Shown: piece after piece, positions 43,567-51,672 of the stretch | Position numbering within the stretch: position 1 is the first letter of the stretch | Layout: the number at the start of each line of letters is the position of its first letter | Assembly (NCBI RefSeq): GCF_042646165.1 | Contig: NZ_JBHRTC010000006.1 | Reading direction: 5' to 3' (one strand) | Origin: Microbaculum marinum | Lineage (GTDB): Bacteria > Pseudomonadota > Alphaproteobacteria > Rhizobiales > Tepidamorphaceae | Length of the DNA: 64,000 bases | Position numbers and translations under genes: made by a program | Notes under the pieces: model-generated | Seen by the model: only the letters and a program-made list of their open reading frames with translations | The model's database searches: none | Told to the model about the DNA's origin: nothing

Positions 43567-44703
43567 ATGACCGTCGACAACGCCGTCTCCGAACTCCTCC
43601 AGACGCCGCTGCACAACCGCCACCTGGCGGCCGGCGGCAGGATGGTGCCGTTCGCCGGATATTCGATGCCGGTCCAGTATGCCGGCGGCATCCTCGCCGA
43701 GCACAAGTGGACGCGCCAGAGCGCCGGGCTGTTCGACGTCTCCCACATGGGGCAGGCCTGGCTTGACGGGCCCGACCACGCGACCACCGCCGCGGCGCTG
43801 GAGCGGCTGGTGCCGGGCGAGATCGCAGGCCTCGATCCGGGCGCCACCCGCTACACCCAGCTGCTGACGGACGAGGGCGGCATCATCGACGACCTGATGG
43901 TGACGCGGCCGCTGGCGGCCGCCGACGACGGGCGGCTGTTCCTGGTGGTCAACGCCTCCCGCAAGGACGTCGACTACGACCACATCGAGGCCAACCTGCC
44001 GGACGGGGTGTCGCTGGAGCCGGTCGAGGACCGGGCGCTGGTGGCGCTGCAGGGGCCGAAGGCGGAGGAAGTGATGCGGCGCCACTGCGCGGAAGCCGCC
44101 GAGCTGTCGTTCATGACGGCGATACCCGCCAAGTTCGACGGCTTCGGCGTGCAGGTGTCGCGGTCGGGCTACACGGGCGAGGACGGCTTCGAGATCTCGG
44201 TGCCGCTCGCCGATGCCGCCCACCTGTGGGACGCGCTGGCGGTGGAGCCGGAGGTCGAGGCGGTCGGGCTCGGCGCCCGCGACACGCTGCGGCTCGAGGC
44301 CGGGCTCTGTCTGTACGGCCACGACATCGACGAGACCACGTCGCCGGTCGAGGCCTCGCTTGCCTGGTCGATCGGCAAGCGCCGGCGCGACCAGGGCGGC
44401 TTTCCCGGCTTCGAGCGGATCCGCGGCGAACTGACCGACGGCCCGTCGCGGCGGCGCGTCGGCATCCGCCCGGACGGGCGCGCGCCGGCCCGCGAGGGCA
44501 CCGATATTTCCGTTGCCGGCAGCCCGGTCGGCAAGGTCACCAGCGGCGGCTTCGGGCCGAGCGTCGGCGGGCCCGTCGCGATGGGCTACGTGGAGCGCGA
44601 ATTCGTCGCGCCCGGCACCGAGCTGGTGCTGAGCGTGCGCGGCCGCGCCGAGGCCGCGCATGTCGCGAAACTGCCGTTCGTGCCGCACGGCTACAAACGT
44701 TGA
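43567..44703 (+). CDS. gcvT: Glycine cleavage system T protein (aminomethyltransferase)
   Basis: 378 residues. It starts TVDNAVSELLQTPLHNRHLAAGGRMVPFAGYSMPVQY, has FDVSHMGQ, the TRYTQLLTDEGGIIDDLMV block with the catalytic Asp region, and the later GYTGEDGFEI and LGARDTLRLEAGL folate-site stretches. It transfers the methylene group from aminomethyl-lipoyl-GcvH to tetrahydrofolate and releases ammonia. First gene after the glycine riboswitch. Confidence 0.96.
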   Translation: MTVDNAVSELLQTPLHNRHLAAGGRMVPFAGYSMPVQYAGGILAEHKWTRQSAGLFDVSHMGQAWLDGPDHATTAAALERLVPGEIAGLDPGATRYTQLLTDEGGIIDDLMVTRPLAAADDGRLFLVVNASRKDVDYDHIEANLPDGVSLEPVEDRALVALQGPKAEEVMRRHCAEAAELSFMTAIPAKFDGFGVQVSRSGYTGEDGFEISVPLADAAHLWDALAVEPEVEAVGLGARDTLRLEAGLCLYGHDIDETTSPVEASLAWSIGKRRRDQGGFPGFERIRGELTDGPSRRRVGIRPDGRAPAREGTDISVAGSPVGKVTSGGFGPSVGGPVAMGYVEREFVAPGTELVLSVRGRAEAAHVAKLPFVPHGYKR

Positions 44704-44729
44704 TCAGCCATCCCAGGGGGAATGAACCG

Positions 44730-45104
44730 ATGACCACCCGCTACACCAAGGACCACGAATGGATCAGCGTCGACGGCGACGTCGGCACGATCGGCATCAC
44801 CGACTACGCCCAGCAGCAGCTCGGCGACGTGGTCTTCGTCGAGCTTCCCGAGGTCGGCAGGTCGGTCGCCCAGGGCGACGAGGCCGGCGTCGTCGAATCG
44901 GTGAAGGCGGCAAGCGAGATCTACGCGCCCGTCGCCGGCGAGGTCGTCGAGGTCAACGAGGGGCTGGCCGACGCGCCGGCGACCGTCAACGAGGACGCCG
45001 AGGGCAAGGGCTGGTTCGTCAAGCTGCGCCTGTCGGATGCCGGCCAGCTCGACAGCCTGATGGACGCGGCCGCCTACAAGTCGTTCTGCGAGGGCCTGGA
45101 CTGA
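44730..45104 (+). CDS. gcvH: Glycine cleavage system H protein
   Basis: 124 residues, the normal size. The lipoyl-lysine K59 lies in ESVKAASEIYAP, and GITDYAQQQLGDVVFVELPEVG and the C-terminal GKGWFVKLRLSD are typical. It shuttles the aminomethyl group between the P, T and L proteins. A GGGGG binding site precedes the ATG at 44730, 26 bases after gcvT. Confidence 0.97.
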   Translation: MTTRYTKDHEWISVDGDVGTIGITDYAQQQLGDVVFVELPEVGRSVAQGDEAGVVESVKAASEIYAPVAGEVVEVNEGLADAPATVNEDAEGKGWFVKLRLSDAGQLDSLMDAAAYKSFCEGLD

Positions 45105-45116
45105 GGGAGACGCGAC

Positions 45117-45593
45117 GTGGCGCATCTGTATCGCGTGACGGTGGCCTGGAGCCGCGACGGCGACTTCGCCGCGGGCACCTACAGCCGCGGCCACGAATGG
45201 CGCCTCGACGGACTGACCGTACCCGCCTCCGCCTCGCCGCAGGTGGTGAAGCTGCCGCTGTCGCGCGACGACGCCGTCGACCCTGAGGAGGCCTTCGTCG
45301 CATCGCTGTCGTCGTGCCACATGCTGTGGTTCCTCGATCTCGCCCAGCAGAAGGGCTTCGTGGTGGAGAGCTACGAGGACGACGCCGAGGGCACCATGGC
45401 GCGGCTCGAGACGCGGCGCTGGTGGGTCGACACCGTGACGCTGCGGCCGCGCGCCGTCTTCGCCGAGGGCAGGGGGCCGGACGCCGCGACGCTTGCGGCC
45501 CTGCACGAGGAGGCCCACCACCTCTGCTTCATCGCCAATTCCGTCCGCACCGAGGTCACCGTCGAACCCGTGGCCGCATCCGCCGATTCCTGA
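45117..45593 (+). CDS. OsmC-family protein inside the gcv operon
   Basis: 158 residues of the OsmC/Ohr fold. The two redox cysteines are visible in FVASLSSCHMLWFLDLA and HLCFIANSVRTEV. Proteins of this family reduce organic peroxides or act on thiols; the exact substrate is unknown. The GTG start at 45117 is 13 bases after the gcvH stop with GAGGGAGA as binding site, and gcvPA starts 13 bases after its end. It is therefore under the same glycine riboswitch, which is unusual for an OsmC gene. Confidence 0.88.
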   Translation: MAHLYRVTVAWSRDGDFAAGTYSRGHEWRLDGLTVPASASPQVVKLPLSRDDAVDPEEAFVASLSSCHMLWFLDLAQQKGFVVESYEDDAEGTMARLETRRWWVDTVTLRPRAVFAEGRGPDAATLAALHEEAHHLCFIANSVRTEVTVEPVAASADS

Positions 45594-45605
45594 GGAGACC
45601 GTCAC

Positions 45606-46949
45606 ATGCGCTACCTGCCGCTGAGCGACGCCGACCGCGAGGCGATGCTCGCCCGCATCGGCGTTCCCGGCATCGACGAGCTGTTCGCCGGCGTGCCGCG
45701 GGCAGCATGGCGCGCCGAGCTGCCCGACCTGCCGCTTGCCAGGAGCGAGATGGAGGTCGAGCGCCTGCTGTCGCGCATGGCCGCCCGCAACGTCGCGGCC
45801 GGCAGCGTGCCGTTCTTCGTGGGCGCCGGCGCCTACCGCCACCACGTGCCGGCCAGCGTCGACCACCTGATCCAGCGCTCGGAGTTCCTGACCTCCTACA
45901 CGCCCTACCAGCCCGAGATCAGCCAGGGCACGCTGCAGGTGCTGTTCGAGTTCCAGACCCAGGTCGCCGAACTGACCGGCATGGAGGTCGCCAATGCCTC
46001 GATGTATGACGGCTCGACCGGCACCGGCGAGGCGGTGCTGATGGCCCACCGCATCACCCGCCGCGAGAAGGCGGTGCTCGCCGGCAACCTGCATCCGCAC
46101 TACCGCGCCGTCGTCGAGAACCTCGCCCACATGGGCGGCCACGAGGTGGTGGCGCTGCCGCCGGTGCCGGTCGGCGAGGACGACGTGCTGGCGCTGATCG
46201 ACGACGACACCTCCTGCGTGGTGGTGCAGAGCCCGGACGTGTTCGGCAACCTCGTCGACCTGAAGCCCATCGCCGAGAAGGCGCACGGCCACGGCGCCCT
46301 GCTGATCGCCGTGTTCACCGAGGCGGTGTCGCTCGGCCTGGTCGAGTCGCCCGGCGCGATGGGCGCCGACATCGTCGTCGGCGAGGGCCAGTCGATCGGC
46401 AACGGCCTCAACTTCGGCGGACCCTATGTCGGCCTGTTCGCGACCCGCGCGAAGTTCGTCCGCCAGATGCCCGGCCGGCTCGCCGGCGAGACGGTCGACG
46501 CGGAGGGCCGGCGCGGCTTCGTGCTGACGCTGTCGACCCGCGAGCAGCACATCCGCCGCGAGAAGGCGACCTCGAACATCTGCACCAATTCGGGCCTGTG
46601 CGCGCTGGCCTTCACGATCCACCTGACGCTGCTCGGCACGGCCGGCCTGAGGACGCTTGCGCGCATCAACCACGCCAGTTCGGTGAAGCTCGCAAAGGCG
46701 CTTGGCGAGGTGCCGGGCGTCGAGCTGCTGACGCATGCCTGGTTCAACGAGTTCACCATCCGCGTTCCCGGGAGCGCCCACGCGGTCGTCGAGGACCTTG
46801 CCGCGAAGGGCGTGCTCGGCGGCGTCCCGGCGAGCCGGCTGTTCCCCGAGAACGGCCACGACGACCTGATCGTCGTCGCCTCCACCGAGGTCAACACCGA
46901 CGAGGACCGCGCCGCCTACGTCGCGGCGCTCAAGGAGGTGCTGGGATGA
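45606..46949 (+). CDS. gcvPA: Glycine dehydrogenase (decarboxylating) subunit 1
   Basis: 447 residues of the split P-protein type. It has MRYLPLSDADREAML at the start, FFVGAGAYRHHVPA, FLTSYTPYQPEISQGTLQ, EVANASMYDGSTGTGEA and NICTNSGLCALA. It forms the alpha subunit of the heteromeric glycine decarboxylase and partners with gcvPB. It ends 1.19 kb before gcvPB because of a repeat array, whereas the two genes are usually adjacent. Confidence 0.96.
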   Translation: MRYLPLSDADREAMLARIGVPGIDELFAGVPRAAWRAELPDLPLARSEMEVERLLSRMAARNVAAGSVPFFVGAGAYRHHVPASVDHLIQRSEFLTSYTPYQPEISQGTLQVLFEFQTQVAELTGMEVANASMYDGSTGTGEAVLMAHRITRREKAVLAGNLHPHYRAVVENLAHMGGHEVVALPPVPVGEDDVLALIDDDTSCVVVQSPDVFGNLVDLKPIAEKAHGHGALLIAVFTEAVSLGLVESPGAMGADIVVGEGQSIGNGLNFGGPYVGLFATRAKFVRQMPGRLAGETVDAEGRRGFVLTLSTREQHIRREKATSNICTNSGLCALAFTIHLTLLGTAGLRTLARINHASSVKLAKALGEVPGVELLTHAWFNEFTIRVPGSAHAVVEDLAAKGVLGGVPASRLFPENGHDDLIVVASTEVNTDEDRAAYVAALKEVLG

Positions 46950-47066
46950 AGGCGGCGACGGAGGTGTTCCCCGGTTGCCGCGAAATCCCGCCGCCCGGCG
47001 CGGCGGGTCGCTCGAAACGCTGCGCGTTTCGTTCGCTGCGCGAACCGCTCCTACCCCCCTCCCCAA

Positions 47067-47827
47067 CCCTCCCCCGCAAGGGGGGAGGGGGCCGCATGTG
47101 GCGTGCGTTGAGTCCTGGCGGCAACTCCGCGTTTGATGGACGGCTCGGCGATTGCGATCGGGCGCGGGCCGGGCGGCTTGGGTCCGCCTCCCGTTTCCGG
47201 CGGGTATGTTCATCTTTCGCTCTGCTCGCCTGCGGCTCGCGACCCCCCACCCCGACCCTCCCCCGCAAGGGGGGAGGGGGCCATTTGTGGCGTCCGTTGA
47301 GTCCGGGCGGCAACTCCGCGTCCGCTGGGCGGCTCGGGGAAGGTGATCGGGCGCGGGCGGGGCGGCTTGGGTCCGCCTCGGGTCGCCGGCCGGCATCGCT
47401 TGTGCTGCTCGCCTGCGGCTCGCGGCCCCCCACCCCGACCCTCCCCCACAAGGGGGGAGGGGGCCATTTGTGGCGTCCGTTGGGGCGGGGCGGCGCTTCC
47501 GCGTCTGTTGGACGGCTCGGGGAAGGTGATCGGGCGCGGGCGGGGCGGCTTGGGTCCGCCTCGGGTCGCCGGCCGGCATCGCTTGTGCTGCTCGCCTGCG
47601 GCTCGCGACCCCCCACCCCGACCCTCCCCCGCAAGGGGGGAGGGGGCCGCATGTGGCGTGCGCCGGGTTGGAGCGGCGCTTCCGCGTCTGTTGGACGGCT
47701 CGGCGATTGCGATCGGGCGCAGGCCGGGCGGCTTGCTTTCGCCTCGGGTCGCCGGCCGGCATCGCTTGTGCTGCTCGCTTGCGGCTTGCGACCCCCCACC
47801 CCGACCCTCCCCCGCAAGGGGGGAGGG
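47067..47827. repeat. 183-bp tandem repeat array, five copies
   Basis: Five palindromic cores of the form CCCTCCCCC(G/A)CAAGGGGGGAGGG start at 47067, 47256, 47439, 47622 and 47805. The spacing is 189 bases for the first pair and exactly 183 for the rest. Between cores run similar unit sequences (GGCGATTGCGATCGGGCGC-type, TCGCCTGCGGCTCGCG-type). The cores match the ends of the 240-bp elements at 38.4-39.7 kb, so this is the same family amplified in tandem. Confidence 0.88.
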
Positions 47828-47920
47828 GGCCATTTGTGGCGTCCGTTGAGTCCGGGCGGCAACTCCGCGTTTGTTGGACGGCTCGGGGATTGCGATCGGG
47901 CGCAGGCCGAACCGCTTGTT

Positions 47921-47975
47921 CCCCCCTCCCCCCTTGTGGGGGAGGGTCGGGGAGGGGGGTCGCCGGCGCAGCCGG
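47921..47975. repeat. Terminal palindrome of the gcv array
   Basis: CCCCTCCCCCCTTGTGGGGGAGGGTCGGGGAGG-type block; it is close to the right end of the 240-bp elements and in reverse orientation to the array's first core. It may mark the right end of an element that was amplified inside. Confidence 0.65.
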
Positions 47976-48135
47976 CAGGTAAGGACTTGCAGCTTTGCTA
48001 CGCGGCAGGCGGCGGTTCGAACCCGAGGCCCTTGCGTCCGGGTCGTGCGAGCCGCGCTCCCCGACCAGAGCCACATGACCTGGATCCCTGCCGGCGAGCA
48101 CCTCTTCCCTTCCACCACACCCCCCGGAGCGACGC

Positions 48136-49728
48136 ATGAGCATGAACACGCAGGGCCGCCCGACGACGGCGGGCGAGGCTGGGGAGAGCGCGCACGCGAC
48201 CTTCACCGGCAACAGGGCGCTGATGATCGAGGAGGCGCTGAGCTACGAGACCGGGCGGGCGGACGTCTCCGGCATAGACTTCGGCGATCTCGACGGCGAG
48301 GCGGACATCGAACTGCACCTGGGCGGGCTGGAGCGGACCGAGGCGCCGCACCTGCCGGGCATGACCGAGCCCGAGACGATCCGCCACTACGTGCGGCTCA
48401 GCCAGAAGAACTACGCCATCGACACCGGGCTCTATCCGCTCGGCTCGTGCACGATGAAGCACAATCCGCGCCTCAACGAGAAGATGGCGCGGCTGCCGGG
48501 CTTCGGCGACGTGCATCCGCTGCAGCCGGTCTCCACCGTGCAGGGCGCGCTGGAACTCATCGACTTCGTCGCGACCTGGCTGAAGGAACTGACCGGCATG
48601 CCGGCCGTCGCCATGTCGCCGAAGGCCGGCGCCCACGGCGAATTGTGCGGGATGATGGCAATCAAGGCGGCGCTGGAGGCGCGCGGCGAGGCGCGCTCGC
48701 TGGTGCTGGTGCCGGAATCCGCGCACGGCACCAACCCGGCGACGGCGGCGCTGCTCGGCTACAAGGTGGCCTCCATCCCCGCCCGCGAGGACGGCACCGT
48801 CGACGTCGCTGCGGTGAAGGAGAAGCTGTCGGACGAGGTCGCGGCGATCATGCTGACCAATCCGAACACCTGCGGCCTGTTCGAGCGCGACATCATCGAG
48901 ATCGCCGAGGCGGTGCACGAGGCCGGCGCCTATTTCTACTGCGACGGGGCGAACCTGAACGCGATCCTCGGCCGGGTGCGGCCGGGCGACCTCGGCGTCG
49001 ACGCCATGCACATCAACCTGCACAAGACCTTCTCGACGCCGCATGGCGGCGGCGGGCCGGGCGCCGGCCCGGTGGTGCTGTCGGAGGCGCTGGCGCCGTT
49101 CGCGCCGCTGCCGTGGGTGGTGTCGGGGCCGGACGGCTTCGATCTCGTCGAGCACGCCGGACAGGCGCCGGACGACCGTCCGTTCGGCCGGATGACCGCC
49201 TTCCACGGCCAGATGGGCATGTTCGTGCGCGCCGCCTCGTGGATGCTGAGCCACGGCGCCGACGGCATGCGCCAGGCGGCCGAGGACGCGGTTCTGTCGG
49301 CCAACTACATCCGCGCCGCCCTGCAGGACGTCATGAGCCTACCGTTCGGCGACCAGCCCTGCATGCACGAGGTGCTGTTCGACGACACGTTCCTGGAGGG
49401 AACGGGCGTCTCGACCCTCGACTTCGCCAAGGCGATGATCGACGAGGGCTATCACCCGATGACCATGTACTTCCCGCTGGTGGTGCACGGCGCGATGCTG
49501 ATCGAGCCGACCGAATCGGAATCCAAGGCGAGCCTCGACCTGTTCATCGCGACGCTGCGCGACCTCGCCATGGCGGCCGGGCGCGGCGACACCGACCGCT
49601 TCGCCGGCGCCCCCTGGTACTCGCCGCGCCGCCGCCTCGACGAGACCCGCGCCGCCCGCCAGCCCGTCCTGCGCTGGACCCCGCCGCCGCCGACCGAGCC
49701 CGAGCCGAGGAGGGACGCGGCGGAGTAG
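48136..49728 (+). CDS. gcvPB: Glycine dehydrogenase (decarboxylating) subunit 2
   Basis: 530 residues. It carries the PLP lysine in HINLHKTFSTPHGGGGPGAGPV, and the family blocks YAIDTGLYPLGSCTMKHNP and LVPESAHGTNPATA. It decarboxylates glycine together with gcvPA. The N-terminus (about 25 residues, NTQGRPTTAGEAGES) is polar and not conserved. It is the last gene of the gcv locus, and its supply by read-through has to cross the upstream array. Confidence 0.96.
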   Translation: MSMNTQGRPTTAGEAGESAHATFTGNRALMIEEALSYETGRADVSGIDFGDLDGEADIELHLGGLERTEAPHLPGMTEPETIRHYVRLSQKNYAIDTGLYPLGSCTMKHNPRLNEKMARLPGFGDVHPLQPVSTVQGALELIDFVATWLKELTGMPAVAMSPKAGAHGELCGMMAIKAALEARGEARSLVLVPESAHGTNPATAALLGYKVASIPAREDGTVDVAAVKEKLSDEVAAIMLTNPNTCGLFERDIIEIAEAVHEAGAYFYCDGANLNAILGRVRPGDLGVDAMHINLHKTFSTPHGGGGPGAGPVVLSEALAPFAPLPWVVSGPDGFDLVEHAGQAPDDRPFGRMTAFHGQMGMFVRAASWMLSHGADGMRQAAEDAVLSANYIRAALQDVMSLPFGDQPCMHEVLFDDTFLEGTGVSTLDFAKAMIDEGYHPMTMYFPLVVHGAMLIEPTESESKASLDLFIATLRDLAMAAGRGDTDRFAGAPWYSPRRRLDETRAARQPVLRWTPPPPTEPEPRRDAAE

Positions 49729-49750
49729 GGGAGCGGATGCTACGGCCGCC

Positions 49751-50818
49751 TCAGTAGTCGAAGCGATCTTCCGGCGGCGGTGCGTGGTCGAACAGCGGCG
49801 CGGCGCGATCGACGATCGCCTTTGGAAAGTTTTTCAGGGCCTCCGGTTGAAACGGCAGGTGGCGCAGATACTGGGCCGTGAGCTGTGCCACGGCTTTCGC
49901 CTGGGCAAGGTCCCGTTCCCGCTTGCCGGGATTGCGGTCGTCCCGCTGCGACAGCCACAGTTTGTGTACCGCGAAGGCGCGCGGATCCGGCGCGACGATC
50001 CGGACCGGGAAGCCGCGCACATCGATGGCGGTCGCCGAGAAGGAGGGGGCGCTCTCCTGCCAGACGAGGCCAAGGATTTCGACGGCCTGAATATCGTCTG
50101 CGGTGCCGGAAAGCGAATCGCGTTCATCCGTCCACGGCGGGTTGCGCATCGGACGAATGAGATCCACCAGATAGCCGTCACGATTGCTCGCCTGGAACGG
50201 CTGTGACGTGCGCTCGAACGATCGGTCGACACGCCGGAGCAGGCCCATCAGGGTGCGCTCGCCGATCTCTTCCGAAACCTCGAACCGCAGGGTGGCGCGG
50301 GTATCGAACAGGATGTCGATGTCGTCGGTGGTCGTTACCTCGGAGGAGAAACGGACACCGGCGACTGCCTCGTAGGCGTATAGCGCGTTGGTCCCCACGA
50401 CCCGCATGCCGTTGCCGAGGAGCCCCGCCGAATCAAGGGCACGAATTATCCGTCCACCCGGATCCGGCACACGGCCGAGGCCCAGGGCCCGGTTCATGGC
50501 AGCCTGACGTTCGATCGCCTCGCGAGCCGCGGCCAACCGATCCTTTGCGGCGGCGCGGCCGGAGTCGTACTCGGCCTTGAGCCGTTCCGTTTCGGCGCTT
50601 CGCGGTCCGAGGGATTTCTGCCGTCTTACTCCCGACCGCGGGTCGTAGTAACTTCTGAGAAGGTACTCGTGGCCGTTCGTGCCGGAAAACACCATCGAGC
50701 CCCGATAGCCGTCGGCGCGTTTTCGTGCCTCTGTGAACACAACGAATCGCTGCTCCGTATTGGCTGCCTCACGGCGCTGATCGTTATTAAGCTCTTGGAA
50801 TTCAATCATTTCAACCAT
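49751..50818 (-). CDS. Nucleotidyltransferase-fold protein (GSU2403-like)
   Basis: About 355 residues. The N-terminal third is charged and helical (AAAKDRLAAAREAIERQA). The middle has a nucleotidyltransferase pattern: VVGTNALYAYEAVAG followed by EVTTTDDIDILFD, with the Asp-x-Asp metal pair, as in the GSU2403/COG5397-type fold. The later part has FAVHKLWLSQRDDR and an ending rich in Pro and Asp. Related proteins occur in accessory regions and some nucleotidyltransferase-fold proteins are toxins; the function here is unknown. The start at 50818 follows a strong promoter by about 27 bases; an ATG at 50809 is the alternative. Base use is less GC-rich than in the neighbours. Confidence 0.75.
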   Translation of the reverse strand: MVEMIEFQELNNDQRREAANTEQRFVVFTEARKRADGYRGSMVFSGTNGHEYLLRSYYDPRSGVRRQKSLGPRSAETERLKAEYDSGRAAAKDRLAAAREAIERQAAMNRALGLGRVPDPGGRIIRALDSAGLLGNGMRVVGTNALYAYEAVAGVRFSSEVTTTDDIDILFDTRATLRFEVSEEIGERTLMGLLRRVDRSFERTSQPFQASNRDGYLVDLIRPMRNPPWTDERDSLSGTADDIQAVEILGLVWQESAPSFSATAIDVRGFPVRIVAPDPRAFAVHKLWLSQRDDRNPGKRERDLAQAKAVAQLTAQYLRHLPFQPEALKNFPKAIVDRAAPLFDHAPPPEDRFDY

Positions 50819-50838
50819 TGATATGGCTTTCTGAGGCA

Positions 50839-50914
50839 ACTGTTGGAACTCAGTATAGGGCCGCAGCGGCAAATTCCAACAGTCGAGTTGAGGAATCTGG
50901 ACGGGTGTTGGAAC
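50839..50914 (-). promoter_or_regulatory. Operator-flanked promoter of the nucleotidyltransferase gene
   Basis: On the minus strand TTGGAA (50879-50874), sixteen bases and TATACT (50857-50852) form a good sigma-70 promoter. A perfect ten-base inverted repeat, ACTGTTGGAA at 50839-50848 and TTCCAACAGT at 50874-50883, brackets the -10 and overlaps the -35. A third TGTTGGAAC lies at 50906-50914, in the same orientation as the first. This looks like a repressor-controlled promoter. Confidence 0.6.
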
Positions 50915-51020
50915 ATCGCCGGTCAACGAGAGCCAAACCAGTCAGGTCGCTGTCGAGCTGAAGCGTGATGTAGCGGATTAGGGCTTGCGCTTCGTCTGTC
51001 TCTGAAACATATGTACGGCA

Positions 51021-51335
51021 ATGCCGGATATGCCGCTTTCATATCGTCCGCCATTGGAATTCGAGTGGGATGCTAGGAAGGCTGCTTCTAACGCCTCAAA
51101 ACACGGCATCACATTCGACGACGGAATCGATCTGTTTACCGATCCCGGTCACGTCGTTTGGGATGTTTCGCGACCTGAAGACCGGGAGGTGCGATGGAAG
51201 GCGATTGGAATGATCGACGGTCGGATCTTCGTCGCCGTGTTCGTATGGCGGGCGGCCGTCGCGAGACTGATTTCGGTGCGACGTGCAAACCGGCGAGAGG
51301 AGCGAATCTATGGCGACCGTAAGAATGAGGCGTGA
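51021..51335 (+). CDS. BrnT-family toxin
   Basis: 104 residues. The BrnT (DUF497) core is clear: FEWDARKAASNASKHGITFDDGIDLF, then EVRWKAIGMIDGRIFVAVFVWR and the end VRRANRREERIYGD. BrnT is a ribonuclease toxin of type II systems. The usual BrnA antitoxin is replaced by an HTH protein encoded just downstream with a 26-base overlap. The ATG at 51021 has a poor binding site; the ATG at 51030 is also possible. Confidence 0.85.
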   Translation: MPDMPLSYRPPLEFEWDARKAASNASKHGITFDDGIDLFTDPGHVVWDVSRPEDREVRWKAIGMIDGRIFVAVFVWRAAVARLISVRRANRREERIYGDRKNEA

Positions 51336-51672
51336 TCCGAATCGGCGCGTGCAGCTTTCGCCCGAGACGAAAGCCCGTCTCGACGCGATGACGCCCGAGG
51401 AAATCGAGGCGAACGCACTGTCCGATCCGGACAACCCTCCGTCCACGGAGGAAGAACTCGAGCGTGGCGTGCTCGGCCGCCGTGTGCGGCTAGCGCGACA
51501 GGCGCTCGGGCTGACCCAGGAGCAGTTCGCCGAGCGCTTCCGCATCCCGATCGGCACCTTGCGGGACTGGGAGCAGGGGCGCCGCAAACCCGAGGCACCG
51601 GCGCTTGCCTATCTCGCCGTCATCGAACAGGAGACGGACGCCGTCGATCGGGCCCTGGCGACGCTGTCATGA
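51310..51672 (+). CDS. HTH-type antitoxin partner of BrnT
   Basis: 120 residues. The N-terminal half is acidic and BrnA-like in sequence (LSPETKARLDAMTPEEIEANALSDPDNPP), fitting a toxin-binding region. The C-terminal half is an XRE-type helix-turn-helix: RVRLARQALGLTQEQFAERFRIPIGTLRDWEQGRRKPE. It should neutralise BrnT and repress its own promoter. The start at 51310 has AGAGGAG upstream, inside the brnT end. Its TGA overlaps the ATG of pip (ATGA). Confidence 0.85.
   Translation: MATVRMRRDPNRRVQLSPETKARLDAMTPEEIEANALSDPDNPPSTEEELERGVLGRRVRLARQALGLTQEQFAERFRIPIGTLRDWEQGRRKPEAPALAYLAVIEQETDAVDRALATLS

Larger units (their letters stand above)
46950..48135. other. Repeat-filled gap between gcvPA and gcvPB
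   Basis: 1,186 bases between the two halves of the P protein. It starts with about 100 bases of unique sequence, then holds the 183-bp tandem array and the final palindrome (about 47921-47960). It closes with about 170 bases of GC-rich sequence leading to gcvPB. Long open frames cross the array in several frames only because the 183-bp period is a multiple of three and lacks stops; none has a binding site or family match. Confidence 0.8.

Noticed and set aside
47067..47827. CRISPR array
   Set aside because: The repeats are 183 bp with long similar units, not short repeats with unique spacers, and no cas gene is present.
46598..49757. Long open frames running through the gcvPA-gcvPB gap on both strands
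   Set aside because: They are made of the 183-bp tandem repeat, whose period is a multiple of three, and of shifted frames of gcvPA and gcvPB. There is no ribosome binding site or similarity.
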